A DNA stretch of 64,000 nt from Buchnera aphidicola (Nurudea yanoniella) (GTDB lineage: Bacteria; Pseudomonadota; Gammaproteobacteria; Enterobacterales; Enterobacteriaceae). The stretch is from NCBI GenBank assembly GCA_039829995.1, contig CP140036.1, forward strand, positions 372,001 through 436,000, given 5' to 3'. The position numbers were made by a program, and so were the translations under genes. A model generated the notes under the pieces. That model ran no database searches. It was not told the origin of the DNA and worked only from the letters and a program-made list of their open reading frames with translations. Of this stretch, positions 38,783 through 47,845 are shown piece by piece (position 1 is the stretch's first letter; every line of letters begins with the position of its first letter).

Positions 38783-39315
38783 ATACGAAAAATAAACACT
38801 GTAAAAGTTTAGTTATCGCACAATTTGGAATACCGTATGGAATATTAGGATGGATTCGAATATTTTCTTTTACAGAAAATAAAAAAAATATTTTTAAATA
38901 TTTTCCTTTGTACATAATGAAAGAAAAAACAAAAAAAACTATTCATATTTGCAATTGGAAAAATAAAAATAAATATTTCATAGCAAAAATAAAAGACGTA
39001 GATGATCGGTCTAGTGCTAAAACATTAACTAATAAATATATTAACATTGACGAAAACGTACTACCACAATTAAAAAAAAATGATTATTATTGGAAAGACA
39101 TAATAAATTGCAATGTTATAAATGAAAGTAATGAAAAATTAGGTATAGTGAGCAGAATTATTAAAACACCATCTAATGATATACTTATAATTAAAAACAT
39201 CATGAAAAACAAAAATATCTTAATACCTTTTATTACAAAAACAATTATAAAAAAAATAAATATTGCAAAAAAGATGATTATAGTCAAATGGAATCAAAGT
39301 TTTGAACGAATATAA
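38779..39315 (+). CDS. rimM: 16S rRNA processing protein RimM, non-standard start codon
   Basis: 30S maturation factor that binds S19. The open frame begins inside the rpsP stop region and encodes the full N-terminal domain (LVIAQFGIPYGILGWIRIFSFTE, in two parts) and the PRC-barrel (LPQLKKNDYYWKDIINC; SNDILIIK). No ATG, GTG or TTG exists upstream of the conserved N-terminus. The first TTG (38908) would remove about 43 residues including the whole GIPYGILGW core. The likely start is ATA at 38779 or ATT at 38776, just after an AAAGAG site and overlapping the rpsP stop. From ATA the product is 178 residues, against 182 in E. coli. Overlaps trmD by 14 bases. Confidence 0.85.
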   Translation: MNTKNKHCKSLVIAQFGIPYGILGWIRIFSFTENKKNIFKYFPLYIMKEKTKKTIHICNWKNKNKYFIAKIKDVDDRSSAKTLTNKYINIDENVLPQLKKNDYYWKDIINCNVINESNEKLGIVSRIIKTPSNDILIIKNIMKNKNILIPFITKTIIKKINIAKKMIIVKWNQSFERI

Positions 39316-40090
39316 CGTAAAAAAAAATACAAAAAATTTTTTACACATAGGAATAATAAGTATTTTTCCAGATATGTTTCATTCCATTATAAATTATGGA
39401 ATTACTAGAAAAGCAATCAAAAAAGGAATAATAAAACTTGAAATATTAAATCCAAGAAATTACACGAAAAATAAATATAGAAACATTGATAATCTTCCTT
39501 ACGGGGGTGGTCCTGGAATGCTAATGATGGCAGAACCACTTAAATTAGCAATAGAACACGCTAAATCTATAATACATTCTCAATCAAAAGTCATTTATTT
39601 ATCTCCTAAAGGATCTAAAATACATCAAAAAAAAATTAAACAATTGTCAAAAATACAACACATAATTTTTTTATGTGGGCGATACCAAGGTATAGACGAA
39701 CGCTTAATCAGTAGTAAAATAATAGATGAAGAAATATCAATTGGAGATTACATTCTCAGCGGAGGAGAGTTACCTACGATGATCTTAATAGATATGTTGT
39801 GTCGATTTATTCCTGGAGTATTAAAAAAAAATCAATCAAAAAAAAATAATTCATTTTATAATGGATTATTAGATTGTCCTTATTATACAAAACCTAGGAT
39901 TTTCAATAATATAGAAGTTCCATACGTTCTGTTATCTGGAAATCATAAAGAAATAGCAATATGGAAGCTAAAACAATCATTAGGTCAAACGTGGATAAAA
40001 AGACCAGATTTATTAAAAAAAATACAACTTTCAAAAAAAGAACTAAACTTACTGAAACAATTTAAAATCGAATTTTTAAAAAAAAATTAA
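39302..40090 (+). CDS. trmD: tRNA (guanine-37-N1) methyltransferase
   Basis: SPOUT-family enzyme that methylates G37 and prevents frameshifting. The 262 residues (E. coli 255) include the knot region VIYLSPKG, IFLCGRYQGIDERLI and SIGDYILSGGELP, plus LSGNHKEIAIWKLKQSLG. The start is TTG inside the end of rimM, with GGA about eight bases upstream; no ATG is available before the conserved IGIISIFPDMF. About 13 residues are added at the N-terminus relative to E. coli. Confidence 0.95.
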   Translation: MNEYNVKKNTKNFLHIGIISIFPDMFHSIINYGITRKAIKKGIIKLEILNPRNYTKNKYRNIDNLPYGGGPGMLMMAEPLKLAIEHAKSIIHSQSKVIYLSPKGSKIHQKKIKQLSKIQHIIFLCGRYQGIDERLISSKIIDEEISIGDYILSGGELPTMILIDMLCRFIPGVLKKNQSKKNNSFYNGLLDCPYYTKPRIFNNIEVPYVLLSGNHKEIAIWKLKQSLGQTWIKRPDLLKKIQLSKKELNLLKQFKIEFLKKN

Positions 40091-40129
40091 ATCAATTCAC
40101 CTTAAAATATATATCGGAAACTTATTATT

Positions 40130-40480
40130 GTGAATATTATTCAAACAATAGAAAAAGAACAAATTAAAAAAAAATTTCCTTTTTTTAGATCAGGAGATAC
40201 TATAGAGGTTAAAATATGGATAGTGGAGGGAGCGAAAAAGAGACTTCAATCATTTGAAGGAATAGTTATATCTAAACGTAATAGAAATGCTTACTTCTCA
40301 TTTTGTATTCGGAAAATATCTCATGGAGATGCTATAGAACGCGTTTTTCATGCTAATTCGCCCCATATCGAAAACATTAATATAAAAAGATATGGAGATG
40401 TAAGAAAATCAAAATTATATTATTTAAGAAAAAAAATAGGAAAAGCGGCTAAAATAAAAGAACTATTAATAAAGAAATAA
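40130..40480 (+). CDS. rplS: 50S ribosomal protein L19
   Basis: Located at the 30S-50S interface. The 116 residues (E. coli 115) read MNIIQTIEKEQIKKKFP, then GDTIEVKIWIVEGAKKRLQSFEG and KLYYLRKKIGKAAKIKE. The start is GTG, with GGA upstream at a slightly long spacing. Last gene of the rpsP operon; a bidirectional-looking hairpin follows before tldD. Confidence 0.96.
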   Translation: MNIIQTIEKEQIKKKFPFFRSGDTIEVKIWIVEGAKKRLQSFEGIVISKRNRNAYFSFCIRKISHGDAIERVFHANSPHIENINIKRYGDVRKSKLYYLRKKIGKAAKIKELLIKK

Positions 40481-40529
40481 TATTATTTAAGAAAAAATTC
40501 CTTTTAATTTTTTATAAAACGCAATTGTC

Positions 40530-40561
40530 ATGCAGTCATATTAATTACAACTTGACTGCAT
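40530..40561. terminator. Hairpin between convergent rplS and tldD
   Basis: ATGCAGTCA (40530-40538) pairs perfectly with TGACTGCAT (40553-40561) across a 14-base loop. Lies 50 bases after rplS and 81 bases before the tldD stop. Likely ends transcription from one or both sides, though the T-runs are weak. Confidence 0.5.
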
Positions 40562-40641
40562 AATTTCTATAAAAATTAATTTAACCTATGATTTTTTAAA
40601 AATATTAAATATTAACAATAATATCTCAATATTATAATTCT

Positions 40642-42093
40642 TTATGATGTTCCTCCTATTGTAATTTTATCTAACTTTATTGTTGGTTGACCCACTCCAA
40701 CGGGAACACTTTGTCCATTTTTTATACATGTTCCAACTCCTTCATCTATCTTGAAATCATTTCCTACCATGGAAATTTCTTTCATTACATTACTTCCCGA
40801 ACCAATTAACATAACATTTTTAATAGAATTTAAAATTTTTCCATTTTTTATTAAATATGCTTCAGAAGTAGAGAAAACAAAGTGTCCCGAAGTAATATCT
40901 ACCTGTCCTCCACTAAAATTAAGGGCATATACTCCGTACTCTATACTATCAATAATCTCTTCAGGAGTTGATTTTCCTGGTAACATATATGTATTTGTCA
41001 TACGTGGATACGGTAAATGTGCATATGACTCCCTCCTTCCATTTCCAGTAGATTTAACCCCCATTAAACGAGAATTAAACTTGTCTTGAATATAGTTTTT
41101 TAAAATTCCATTTTCTATTAATATATTATATTGACTTTGAACTCCTTCGTCATCAATTGTTAATGAACCTCTCTTTTTTTTTATCGTTCCATCATCTACA
41201 ATAGTGCATAATTTCGAAGCTACTTTGTGTCCTATTTTCCCAGAAAAAGCCGATGTTCCTTGACGATTAAAATCTCCTTCTAATCCATGACCAACTGCTT
41301 CGTGTAACAAAATTCCAGGCCAACCCGGGCCTAAAATAACAGGAAACATACCTGAAGGAGCACTTTTAGCACATAAATTAACTAAAGCAATTCTCACAGA
41401 CTCTCTAGCATAAAATTCTACCAAAGAAATTCCAGAAATATAATTTTCTAAAAAAAAATTATAGCCATCTCTACTGCCTCCTCCACTAGAACCATGTTCG
41501 CGTTTTCCTTTACTTTCTACTATAACATTAACTGAAAGACGAACTAAAGGCCGAACATCAGCAGATAAAGTTTCATCTGTAGAAGCAATTAATATTTGGC
41601 TATATTCGCTACTCAAGGTAGCGTTAACACTAATTACACGACAATCAACACTTCGCGCAATCGCATTAACTTGATAAAGAATATCTATCTTTTCTTTTGA
41701 ACTAAACTGTATTAATGGATTTTTTGAAGCATATAAAGGTTTTTTTTTAACTTTTAAAAAAGGTTTGACACGAGTACCATGACTATTTTTTTCTAAAATA
41801 CTACTTGCTAAGTATGCACTTTCCTTTAAAGAATGCAGAGAAATATCATCTGAATACGAAAAACTAGTACTTTCTTGAAATATTGCTCGTACTCCTACGC
41901 CTTGATTAATATGAAAAATCCCTTCTTTTACAATATTATCTTCTAATATCCATAATTCATTATTATTCGATTGAAAATAAAGATCAGAATAATCTACTTG
42001 TTCTTTCGAAATGCTACTTAAAATTTCAAATAAATTATTATAAGAAATATTATTTGAAGACAACAAATTTTCAGTCACTAAATCAAGAACCAT
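40642..42093 (-). CDS. tldD: Metalloprotease TldD
   Basis: Subunit of the TldD/TldE (PmbA) protease that, in E. coli, cleaves unfolded peptides and matures microcin B17. The 483 residues (E. coli 481) keep the zinc motif HEAVGHGLEGDFNRQGTS, the DDEG stretch and NGRRESYAHLP. I chose the ATG reading MVLDLVTENLLSSN (E. coli MSLNLVSEQLLAAN) with AAGAGAG upstream. A longer TTG/ATG frame lacks support. No microcin genes are present, so a general peptidase role is likely. Its partner is not in this window. Confidence 0.95.
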   Translation of the reverse strand: MVLDLVTENLLSSNNISYNNLFEILSSISKEQVDYSDLYFQSNNNELWILEDNIVKEGIFHINQGVGVRAIFQESTSFSYSDDISLHSLKESAYLASSILEKNSHGTRVKPFLKVKKKPLYASKNPLIQFSSKEKIDILYQVNAIARSVDCRVISVNATLSSEYSQILIASTDETLSADVRPLVRLSVNVIVESKGKREHGSSGGGSRDGYNFFLENYISGISLVEFYARESVRIALVNLCAKSAPSGMFPVILGPGWPGILLHEAVGHGLEGDFNRQGTSAFSGKIGHKVASKLCTIVDDGTIKKKRGSLTIDDEGVQSQYNILIENGILKNYIQDKFNSRLMGVKSTGNGRRESYAHLPYPRMTNTYMLPGKSTPEEIIDSIEYGVYALNFSGGQVDITSGHFVFSTSEAYLIKNGKILNSIKNVMLIGSGSNVMKEISMVGNDFKIDEGVGTCIKNGQSVPVGVGQPTIKLDKITIGGTS

Positions 42094-42492
42094 TATAACT
42101 CTCTTATTAAAATATAAAAATATCAATGTAATTAAAAATTATTATAAAAATAATATTGTGTTATTAACATATTTCTATTAACATTTTATTTTCATAATAT
42201 AAAAAATAAACTAATATAATTAGTTTAATGTTAATTAAAACAAATAAAAATAACATCTTCATAAAAATCATACATTTTTATCATGAAATAATCTTAAAAA
42301 CTATTTTATAAAAATTTTTAATACATTTATATCACAATAATTAACTAAAAACTTTTATGAATTATTTTGTAATATAAATTATATCTCTATTAAAATATTC
42401 TTATATACAAAAAATATTTTGAGTCAAAACATAATAATATATAAAATTCATAAATTATATATTGTACATAAACTAATAAAAAGAAAAACTAT
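42094..42492. other. Divergent tldD/aroQ spacer
   Basis: These 399 bases are A+T-rich with only short dyads (for example AAACTAAT/ATTAGTTT at 42208-42226). No ORF or recognisable regulatory motif. Confidence 0.4.
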
Positions 42493-42954
42493 ATGCAATA
42501 TTTACTTAATATTTTAGTAATTAACGGACCTAATTTAAACTTATTAGGAGAAAGAGAACCTAATATTTATGGAAATATTAAATTAAATGAACTAATCAAC
42601 AAATTAAATCAAGAAGCAAAAATTCTAAATGCAAAAATACATCATATTCAATCTAATTCGGAAAGTACTTTAATCAATGCTATCCATGATTCTAAAAATA
42701 ATATAGATTATATTATAATAAATGCCGGCGCCTATACGCACACTAGTATAGCTATACGAGATGCACTTCTTAGTACTAATGTGCCTTTCATAGAAGTACA
42801 TATATCTAACATTTATTCTCGTGAAAGTTTTAGATCTCACTCATGGTTGTCAGATATTTCATCTGGAGTAATCTGTGGTTTCGGATTAGATGGTTATCTC
42901 TGGGCTCTAAAAACAGCGATAAAAAGATCTAAAAAAATAAAGAAAAACAAATGA
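42493..42954 (+). CDS. aroQ: Type II 3-dehydroquinate dehydratase
   Basis: Third step of the shikimate pathway (dehydroquinate to dehydroshikimate), feeding pheA. The 153-residue length is typical for the dodecameric type II enzyme. Signatures are INGPNLNLLGEREPNIYG with the catalytic Tyr, INAGAYTHTSIAIRDAL, and FIEVHISNIYSRESFR with the active-site His and Arg. E. coli uses the unrelated type I enzyme AroD, so this differs from the usual enteric set. Convergent with rluD. Confidence 0.96.
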   Translation: MQYLLNILVINGPNLNLLGEREPNIYGNIKLNELINKLNQEAKILNAKIHHIQSNSESTLINAIHDSKNNIDYIIINAGAYTHTSIAIRDALLSTNVPFIEVHISNIYSRESFRSHSWLSDISSGVICGFGLDGYLWALKTAIKRSKKIKKNK

Positions 42955-43177
42955 TCTTTATAATTTCATAAATAAATCAATACACTTAAAATATATAAAA
43001 ATTTTTCCAAGGAAATACTTTTATGTATAAATTTGTAAAATATAAAAACAAAGTAATCTTAAATTTAAAAAATTTTTTTATAAATACAGAAATTTATACA
43101 AATATATATGATACAATCACATGAAATTAAAAATTTTTTAATAAAAATAATTTAAAATAGTTACTACAATTATATTT

Positions 43178-44131
43178 TTATACATTATTTTTGTTTAAAT
43201 GATTTAATAAATTTAAAATATCTTCTGGAATAGAACTATTCCATTCCATCCATGAACACGTTCTTGGATGTTTTAAAAGTAATTTACTTGCATGAAGAGC
43301 TTGTCTCGGAAAATTTTTAACTATATTATGCGTTGATGAATTTATATATCTGCAATACTTATATTTATTGCCATATTCACGATCTCCTATCAAAGGATGA
43401 TTAATATTTAACATGTGTACTCGAATTTGATGAGTTCGTCCTGTTTCTAATTTAACCATTAAATGAGTGCAAAAAGAAAATCGTTTTATGATTCTATAAT
43501 GCGTAATAGCTTCTCTTCCCCTAATTCCAATAGTCATTATAGTACGCCGGGATGAATGCCGTTTAATTGGAAAAGAAATACTTCCACCAGAAATCATTTT
43601 CCCATGAACTATTGCTTCATATTGTCTAATAATTTCTCTAGATTTCATAGATCTAATTAAAGTATTATAAGAAAAAATATTTTTTGCAATTACCATCAAA
43701 CCTGTAGTATTTTTATCTAATCTATGAACTATCCCAGAACGAGGCACATTTATAAATTTATTACTTTTGTATAATAATCCATTTAACAAAGTTCCATCTT
43801 TATGACCAGCTCCTGGATGTACAACCAAATTATCTGGTTTATCAATAATTAAAATATCATTATCTTCATAAATTATATTTAAAGGAATATCTTGGGGATG
43901 ATTTATATTTGCATTGCTTATTATTTTAACAGTAACTATATCGCCACATGACACCTTGATATTAGGTTTATTAAAAACTATACCATTAATACAAATTTGA
44001 CGATTTAAAATACATTTTTTTAAATAAGTTCTAGAATATTCAAAAAATAACTTTGCTAACACTCTATCTAATCGCATATCCACCTGAAATACATTAGGAA
44101 TAACAGCTGTTAAAATTTTAGTATTAGTCAT
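43178..44131 (-). CDS. rluD: 23S rRNA pseudouridine synthase RluD
   Basis: Makes pseudouridines 1911/1915/1917 in helix 69. The 317 residues (E. coli 326) have an N-terminal S4 RNA-binding domain (MRLDRVLAKLFFEYSRTYLKK in two parts) and the RluA-type catalytic core with HRLDKNTTG, whose Asp is the nucleophile. LETGRTHQIRVH and PRQALHA follow. The N-terminus matches RluD better than RluC (no E. coli RluC-type spacing), but the paralogue call rests on my recollection. The start is an ATG. Confidence 0.9.
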   Translation of the reverse strand: MTNTKILTAVIPNVFQVDMRLDRVLAKLFFEYSRTYLKKCILNRQICINGIVFNKPNIKVSCGDIVTVKIISNANINHPQDIPLNIIYEDNDILIIDKPDNLVVHPGAGHKDGTLLNGLLYKSNKFINVPRSGIVHRLDKNTTGLMVIAKNIFSYNTLIRSMKSREIIRQYEAIVHGKMISGGSISFPIKRHSSRRTIMTIGIRGREAITHYRIIKRFSFCTHLMVKLETGRTHQIRVHMLNINHPLIGDREYGNKYKYCRYINSSTHNIVKNFPRQALHASKLLLKHPRTCSWMEWNSSIPEDILNLLNHLNKNNV

Positions 44132-44463
44132 AAAACTTCCAAAAAATAGTTATAAAAAATATTTGTAACTTATTTAATTATACCTAAATTTAAAAAATTA
44201 TTTACTGTATTAAAAATACAATATAATTATTATAAATATTTAGTATTATATAAAATTAAATCTATTACTTAATAAAAAATTTTAAATTTATTTATTTTTT
44301 TAAATAAAAAACCAAATTGCAATATACATAAAATAATTTATATTACTTTGACTAAAGAAAATTTTTCAATAAAAGCGTACAATACATAAAAATATTTCAA
44401 TATAAAAAATTACAACTAATTATATATTTTAACTTCTCTCAAACTATTAAAATACACTTAAAA
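44132..44463. other. Divergent rluD/alaS spacer, recA-recX absent
   Basis: In E. coli recA and recX precede alaS. Here 332 A+T-rich bases separate alaS from rluD, with no coding remnant that I can recognise. Confidence 0.45.
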
Positions 44464-47103
44464 ATGAAAAAAACCACTGATGAAATAAGAAAAATATTTC
44501 TAAAGTTTTTTAAAGAAAAAAAACATATCATTGTTCCAGGGAGTTCATTAGTTTCTTCAGATGATTCCTCCCTATTATTTACAAATTCTGGAATGAATCA
44601 ATTTAAAAATTTATTTTTGAAAAAAGATCCTAATTTCAAATATACTCGAATAGCTACTGTACAAAATTGCTTACGAACGGGAGGAAAACATAATGATTTT
44701 GAAAATGTAGGATATACATTCAAACACCATACATTTTTTGAAATGTTAGGAAATTTTAGTTTTGGAGATTATTTTAAAGAAGAAGCAATTACATATGCAT
44801 GGGAATTTCTTACATCACGCGAATGGCTAAATTTACCTAAAAAAAAATTATGGATCACTGTTTATGATAACGATTTAGAATCACACAACATATGGGAAAA
44901 AAATACTGATGTAGAAAAAGAAAAAATTATTAAAATAGGGGACGAAAAAAATTGTAAATATACTTCTGATAATTTTTGGCAAATGGGAAATACTGGACCA
45001 TGTGGGCCATCTACAGAGATATTTTACGATAAAGGAAGACGTTTTTTTGGAAATCCTCCCGGAAAAAATGCAAATAACGGAGAAAGATTTGTTGAAATTT
45101 GGAACATTGTATTTATGCAATTTAATAAAATTGACAATAATAATATGACAAAATTGCAAACTCCTTCAGTAGATACAGGAATGGGATTAGAACGAATTTC
45201 AGGAATCATACAAAAAGTAAATTCTAATTATGATATCGATATATTTCAACCACTAATAAAATTAATCGTAAAAATAAGTGATGTTACAAATATAAATTAT
45301 AAACACGTATATGTTATTGCCGATCATATTAGGTCTAGCGCATTTATTATATCCGAAAACATTATTCCTTCAAATGAAAAGCATGGCTATGTACTTAGAA
45401 GAATTATTAGGAGAGCAATTCGCCATGGACATTACATTGGAATAAAAAATTTATTTTTACATAAACTTATTCCTGCTCTAATACAATCTATGGGGGAAAA
45501 TGCACATATTTTACAAAAAAAACAAAAATATATTGAAACGATATTAAAATTAGAAGAAGAAAAATTTACTAATACTCTTGAAATAGGATTAAAATTACTA
45601 AATATAGAAATTAAAAAACTTAAAAATAATGTTTTAAATGGAAAAATAATCTTCGATTTATACGATACATATGGATTTCCTCCAGACTTAACTATAGATA
45701 TTTGTCGCGAAAAAAATATTATTGTAAATCTTGAAGAATTTAAAAAAAAAACAGAAAATAGAAAAAAAGAAGCAAAAAATAAAAAGTTTTATAAAACAAA
45801 CAATTTTAATACTGAAATTTTAAATACTTATGATATACCCTCTAATTTTGTTGGTTATACAGAAAAACAAACAGAATCACACATTTCTAAAATTATCTAT
45901 GAAAACAACTTTAATACGATAATTAAAAAAAACGAATTTGGTATAATAATATTAAAAAATACTCCTTTTTATGCAGAATTAGGTGGCCAAATAGGAGATA
46001 TCGGATTCATTGAAAACAATCACGGAACATTTGAAGTTCATGATACTCAAAAATTCCACAAAACTATTGGACATATAGGAAAAGTAATATCAGGACATTT
46101 AAAAGTCGGAAATAAAGTAATAGCTAAAATTAACTATATTCGTCGATTTTTAATTCAATCTAATCATACTGCTACTCATTTATTACATTCTACATTACGA
46201 CAAGTTTTAGGAAATCATATATTTCAAAAAGGTTCCTATATCACTGATCGTTTCTTACGATTTGATTTTTCTCATCAAAAGTTTATTACTCGAGATGATT
46301 TACAAAAAATTGAGAATATAGTTAATATGAAAATTAGCCAAAACATATTAATTAAAACAAATATTATGAAATTAGAAGAAGCTAAAAAAAAGAACATTAT
46401 CGCTTTATTTCACAAAAAATATGATGAAATAGTTCGCGTCCTTTCAATTAACAATTTTTCGATTGAATTATGTGGAGGAACTCATGCAAAAAGAACAGGA
46501 GATCTTGGTTTATTTAAAATTACTAACGAAAGAAGTATATCATCTGGAATTCGACGAATAGAAGCTACTACTGGTCAAATAGCTTTATATAACATTCATA
46601 AAAATGAAAAAAAATTACAAGAAATTTCTGAAATACTAAAAACCAAAAATACAAATATCGTAGACTCTATTAAAGTTCTTATTTTAAACAATAAAAAACT
46701 AAAACAAAAAATAAATAAAATAAATGAAAAAGAAACATGTAGAATAGTTGATAAAATTAGCAAAAATTTTGTTCTAATAAAAAATACGAAAGTTGTTATA
46801 AAATCTTTTAATAATCATGATCTTAAATTTTTAAGAAGTATAATAGATAAAATTAAAATTAAATTAAAATCAGCCATAATCATATTAGTAAATATGCTAA
46901 AAGATCATGCAAACATAATTATAGGAGTTACACCCAACATATCAAAAAAAATTTCTGCTAAAAATTTATTAAATGCACTTTTAAAAAACTTAGATGGAAA
47001 AGGAGGCGGAAAAACTTCTATAGCAGAGGGTGGAATAAATAAACTAACATGTCTTTCAAAAGAACTTATTAATATAAAAAATTGGATTAACTATCATTTA
47101 TGA
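44464..47103 (+). CDS. alaS: Alanyl-tRNA synthetase
   Basis: Class II synthetase charging tRNA-Ala. The 879 residues (E. coli 876) begin with FLKFFKEKKHIIVPGSSLV. The catalytic core includes FENVGYTFKHHTFFEMLGNFSFGDYF (in two parts). The editing domain has the zinc sites NHTATHLLH and CGGTHAKRTGD. The C-Ala oligomerisation domain ends in GGGKTSIAEGG. Upstream of csrA, as in E. coli. Confidence 0.97.
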   Translation: MKKTTDEIRKIFLKFFKEKKHIIVPGSSLVSSDDSSLLFTNSGMNQFKNLFLKKDPNFKYTRIATVQNCLRTGGKHNDFENVGYTFKHHTFFEMLGNFSFGDYFKEEAITYAWEFLTSREWLNLPKKKLWITVYDNDLESHNIWEKNTDVEKEKIIKIGDEKNCKYTSDNFWQMGNTGPCGPSTEIFYDKGRRFFGNPPGKNANNGERFVEIWNIVFMQFNKIDNNNMTKLQTPSVDTGMGLERISGIIQKVNSNYDIDIFQPLIKLIVKISDVTNINYKHVYVIADHIRSSAFIISENIIPSNEKHGYVLRRIIRRAIRHGHYIGIKNLFLHKLIPALIQSMGENAHILQKKQKYIETILKLEEEKFTNTLEIGLKLLNIEIKKLKNNVLNGKIIFDLYDTYGFPPDLTIDICREKNIIVNLEEFKKKTENRKKEAKNKKFYKTNNFNTEILNTYDIPSNFVGYTEKQTESHISKIIYENNFNTIIKKNEFGIIILKNTPFYAELGGQIGDIGFIENNHGTFEVHDTQKFHKTIGHIGKVISGHLKVGNKVIAKINYIRRFLIQSNHTATHLLHSTLRQVLGNHIFQKGSYITDRFLRFDFSHQKFITRDDLQKIENIVNMKISQNILIKTNIMKLEEAKKKNIIALFHKKYDEIVRVLSINNFSIELCGGTHAKRTGDLGLFKITNERSISSGIRRIEATTGQIALYNIHKNEKKLQEISEILKTKNTNIVDSIKVLILNNKKLKQKINKINEKETCRIVDKISKNFVLIKNTKVVIKSFNNHDLKFLRSIIDKIKIKLKSAIIILVNMLKDHANIIIGVTPNISKKISAKNLLNALLKNLDGKGGGKTSIAEGGINKLTCLSKELINIKNWINYHL

Positions 47104-47181
47104 AATTAACAATTAAATGATCCAAAAATATAAAATTTTTATAATTTTTAAAATAATATAACACATTAAAACTTGTATTTA

Positions 47182-47214
47182 GCCTAATATTAGGCATCAT
47201 TCCAATAATTTGGA
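47182..47214 (+). promoter_or_regulatory. csrA leader with two small hairpins
   Basis: A perfect palindrome GCCTAATATTAGGC (47182-47195) is followed by TCCAA/TTGGA around TAAT (47201-47214). GGA triplets occur at 47212-47214 and in the csrA ribosome site (AAGGAAA). E. coli csrA is autoregulated through GGA-containing leader sites. The resemblance is suggestive only. The first hairpin could instead end alaS transcription. Confidence 0.4.
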
Positions 47215-47251
47215 TAAGTCACAACTTTTTAAAGATTTTTAAGGAAAATAC

Positions 47252-47437
47252 ATGCTTATTCTAACTCGCCGAGTGGGAGAAACACTCATCATTGGTGATG
47301 AGATATCTGTAACAGTATTAGGTGTAAAAGGAAATCAAGTACGTATTGGTGTCAATGCTCCTAAAACAATTTCAGTACATCGTGAAGAAATATATCAAAG
47401 AATTCAAGCTGAAAAAAATCAAAAACCTAATTTTTAA
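47252..47437 (+). CDS. csrA: Carbon storage regulator CsrA
   Basis: Homodimeric RNA-binding post-transcriptional regulator. The 61 residues match E. coli in length and almost in sequence: MLILTRRVGETLIIGDEISV, GVKGNQVRIGVNAPK and VHREEIYQRIQAEK, including the RNA-contacting Leu4, Arg6 and Arg44. It is much better conserved and less A+T-biased than its neighbours, so it is under strong selection. AAGGAAA precedes the ATG. No CsrB/CsrC-like RNA was seen in the window. Confidence 0.97.
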   Translation: MLILTRRVGETLIIGDEISVTVLGVKGNQVRIGVNAPKTISVHREEIYQRIQAEKNQKPNF

Positions 47438-47443
47438 ATTATA

Positions 47444-47481
47444 TCAGCATCTTGCTATCTTTTATTGAAGCGAGGTGCTGA
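47444..47481 (+). terminator. Terminator after csrA
   Basis: TCAGCATCTTGC (47444-47455) pairs with GCGAGGTGCTGA (47470-47481) through 12 pairs including two G-U, with a 14-base loop. It lies seven bases past the csrA stop and is followed by a T-rich stretch (TATTATTTATTTTATATTTT from about 47491). Confidence 0.62.
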
Positions 47482-47665
47482 AAAACTCAGTATTATTTAT
47501 TTTATATTTTATAATATATAAATTTGTAATTGAAATCTAAAATAACTAATATAACTAAAACATTTTTTTAAAATTGCTATACAATATAAAATCAATATGA
47601 TAATCTGATTCGAATAAAATATAATTATTAAATATTATTTTAAAATATTATAAGCACATATTTTA

Positions 47666-47753
47666 GGTGAGATGGCCGAGTGGTTGAAGGCACTCCCCTG
47701 CTAAGGGAGTATGTAAATTTCTTGCATCGAGGGTTCGAATCCCTCTCTCACCA
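47666..47753 (+). tRNA. serV: tRNA-Ser(GCU) with discriminator A
   Basis: GGTGAGA pairs with TCTCACC in the acceptor stem. The anticodon arm is CTCCC-CTGCTAA-GGGAG with anticodon GCU, followed by a long variable arm and T arm GAGGG-TTCGAAT-CCCTC. CCA is not encoded. The base after the acceptor stem is A, whereas E. coli tRNA-Ser species have G73. Same order as E. coli (csrA, serV, arg tRNAs). Confidence 0.95.
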
Positions 47754-47771
47754 TGCTTAAATTCTAGAATA

Positions 47772-47845
47772 GCATCCGTAGCTCAGTTGGATAGAGCACT
47801 CGGCTACGAACCGAGAGGTCGGAGGTTCAAATCCTTCCGGATGCA
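47772..47845 (+). tRNA. argV: tRNA-Arg(ACG)
   Basis: GCATCCG pairs with CGGATGC, discriminator A. The anticodon arm is CTCGG-CTACGAA-CCGAG with anticodon ACG, which needs A34-to-inosine editing by TadA to read all CGN codons it serves. T arm GGAGG-TTCAAAT-CCTTC has one G-U pair. CCA is not encoded. E. coli has four tandem copies here; only one is retained. Eighteen bases after tRNA-Ser, so the pair is surely cotranscribed. Confidence 0.96.

Noticed and set aside
38908..39315. Short rimM of 135 residues from a TTG start
   Set aside because: Conserved RimM N-terminal sequence is encoded in the same open frame upstream. A start here would discard most of the N-terminal domain.
40751..41089. 112-codon plus-strand ORF
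   Set aside because: Lies entirely antisense to tldD, whose motifs are clear. It is a mirror of the conserved frame.
47574..47601. Sigma-70-like promoter (TTGCTA, 16 bases, TATGAT) upstream of tRNA-Ser
   Set aside because: Plausible position, but the -35 match is weak and such hexamers are frequent in this A+T background. Not strong enough to list.
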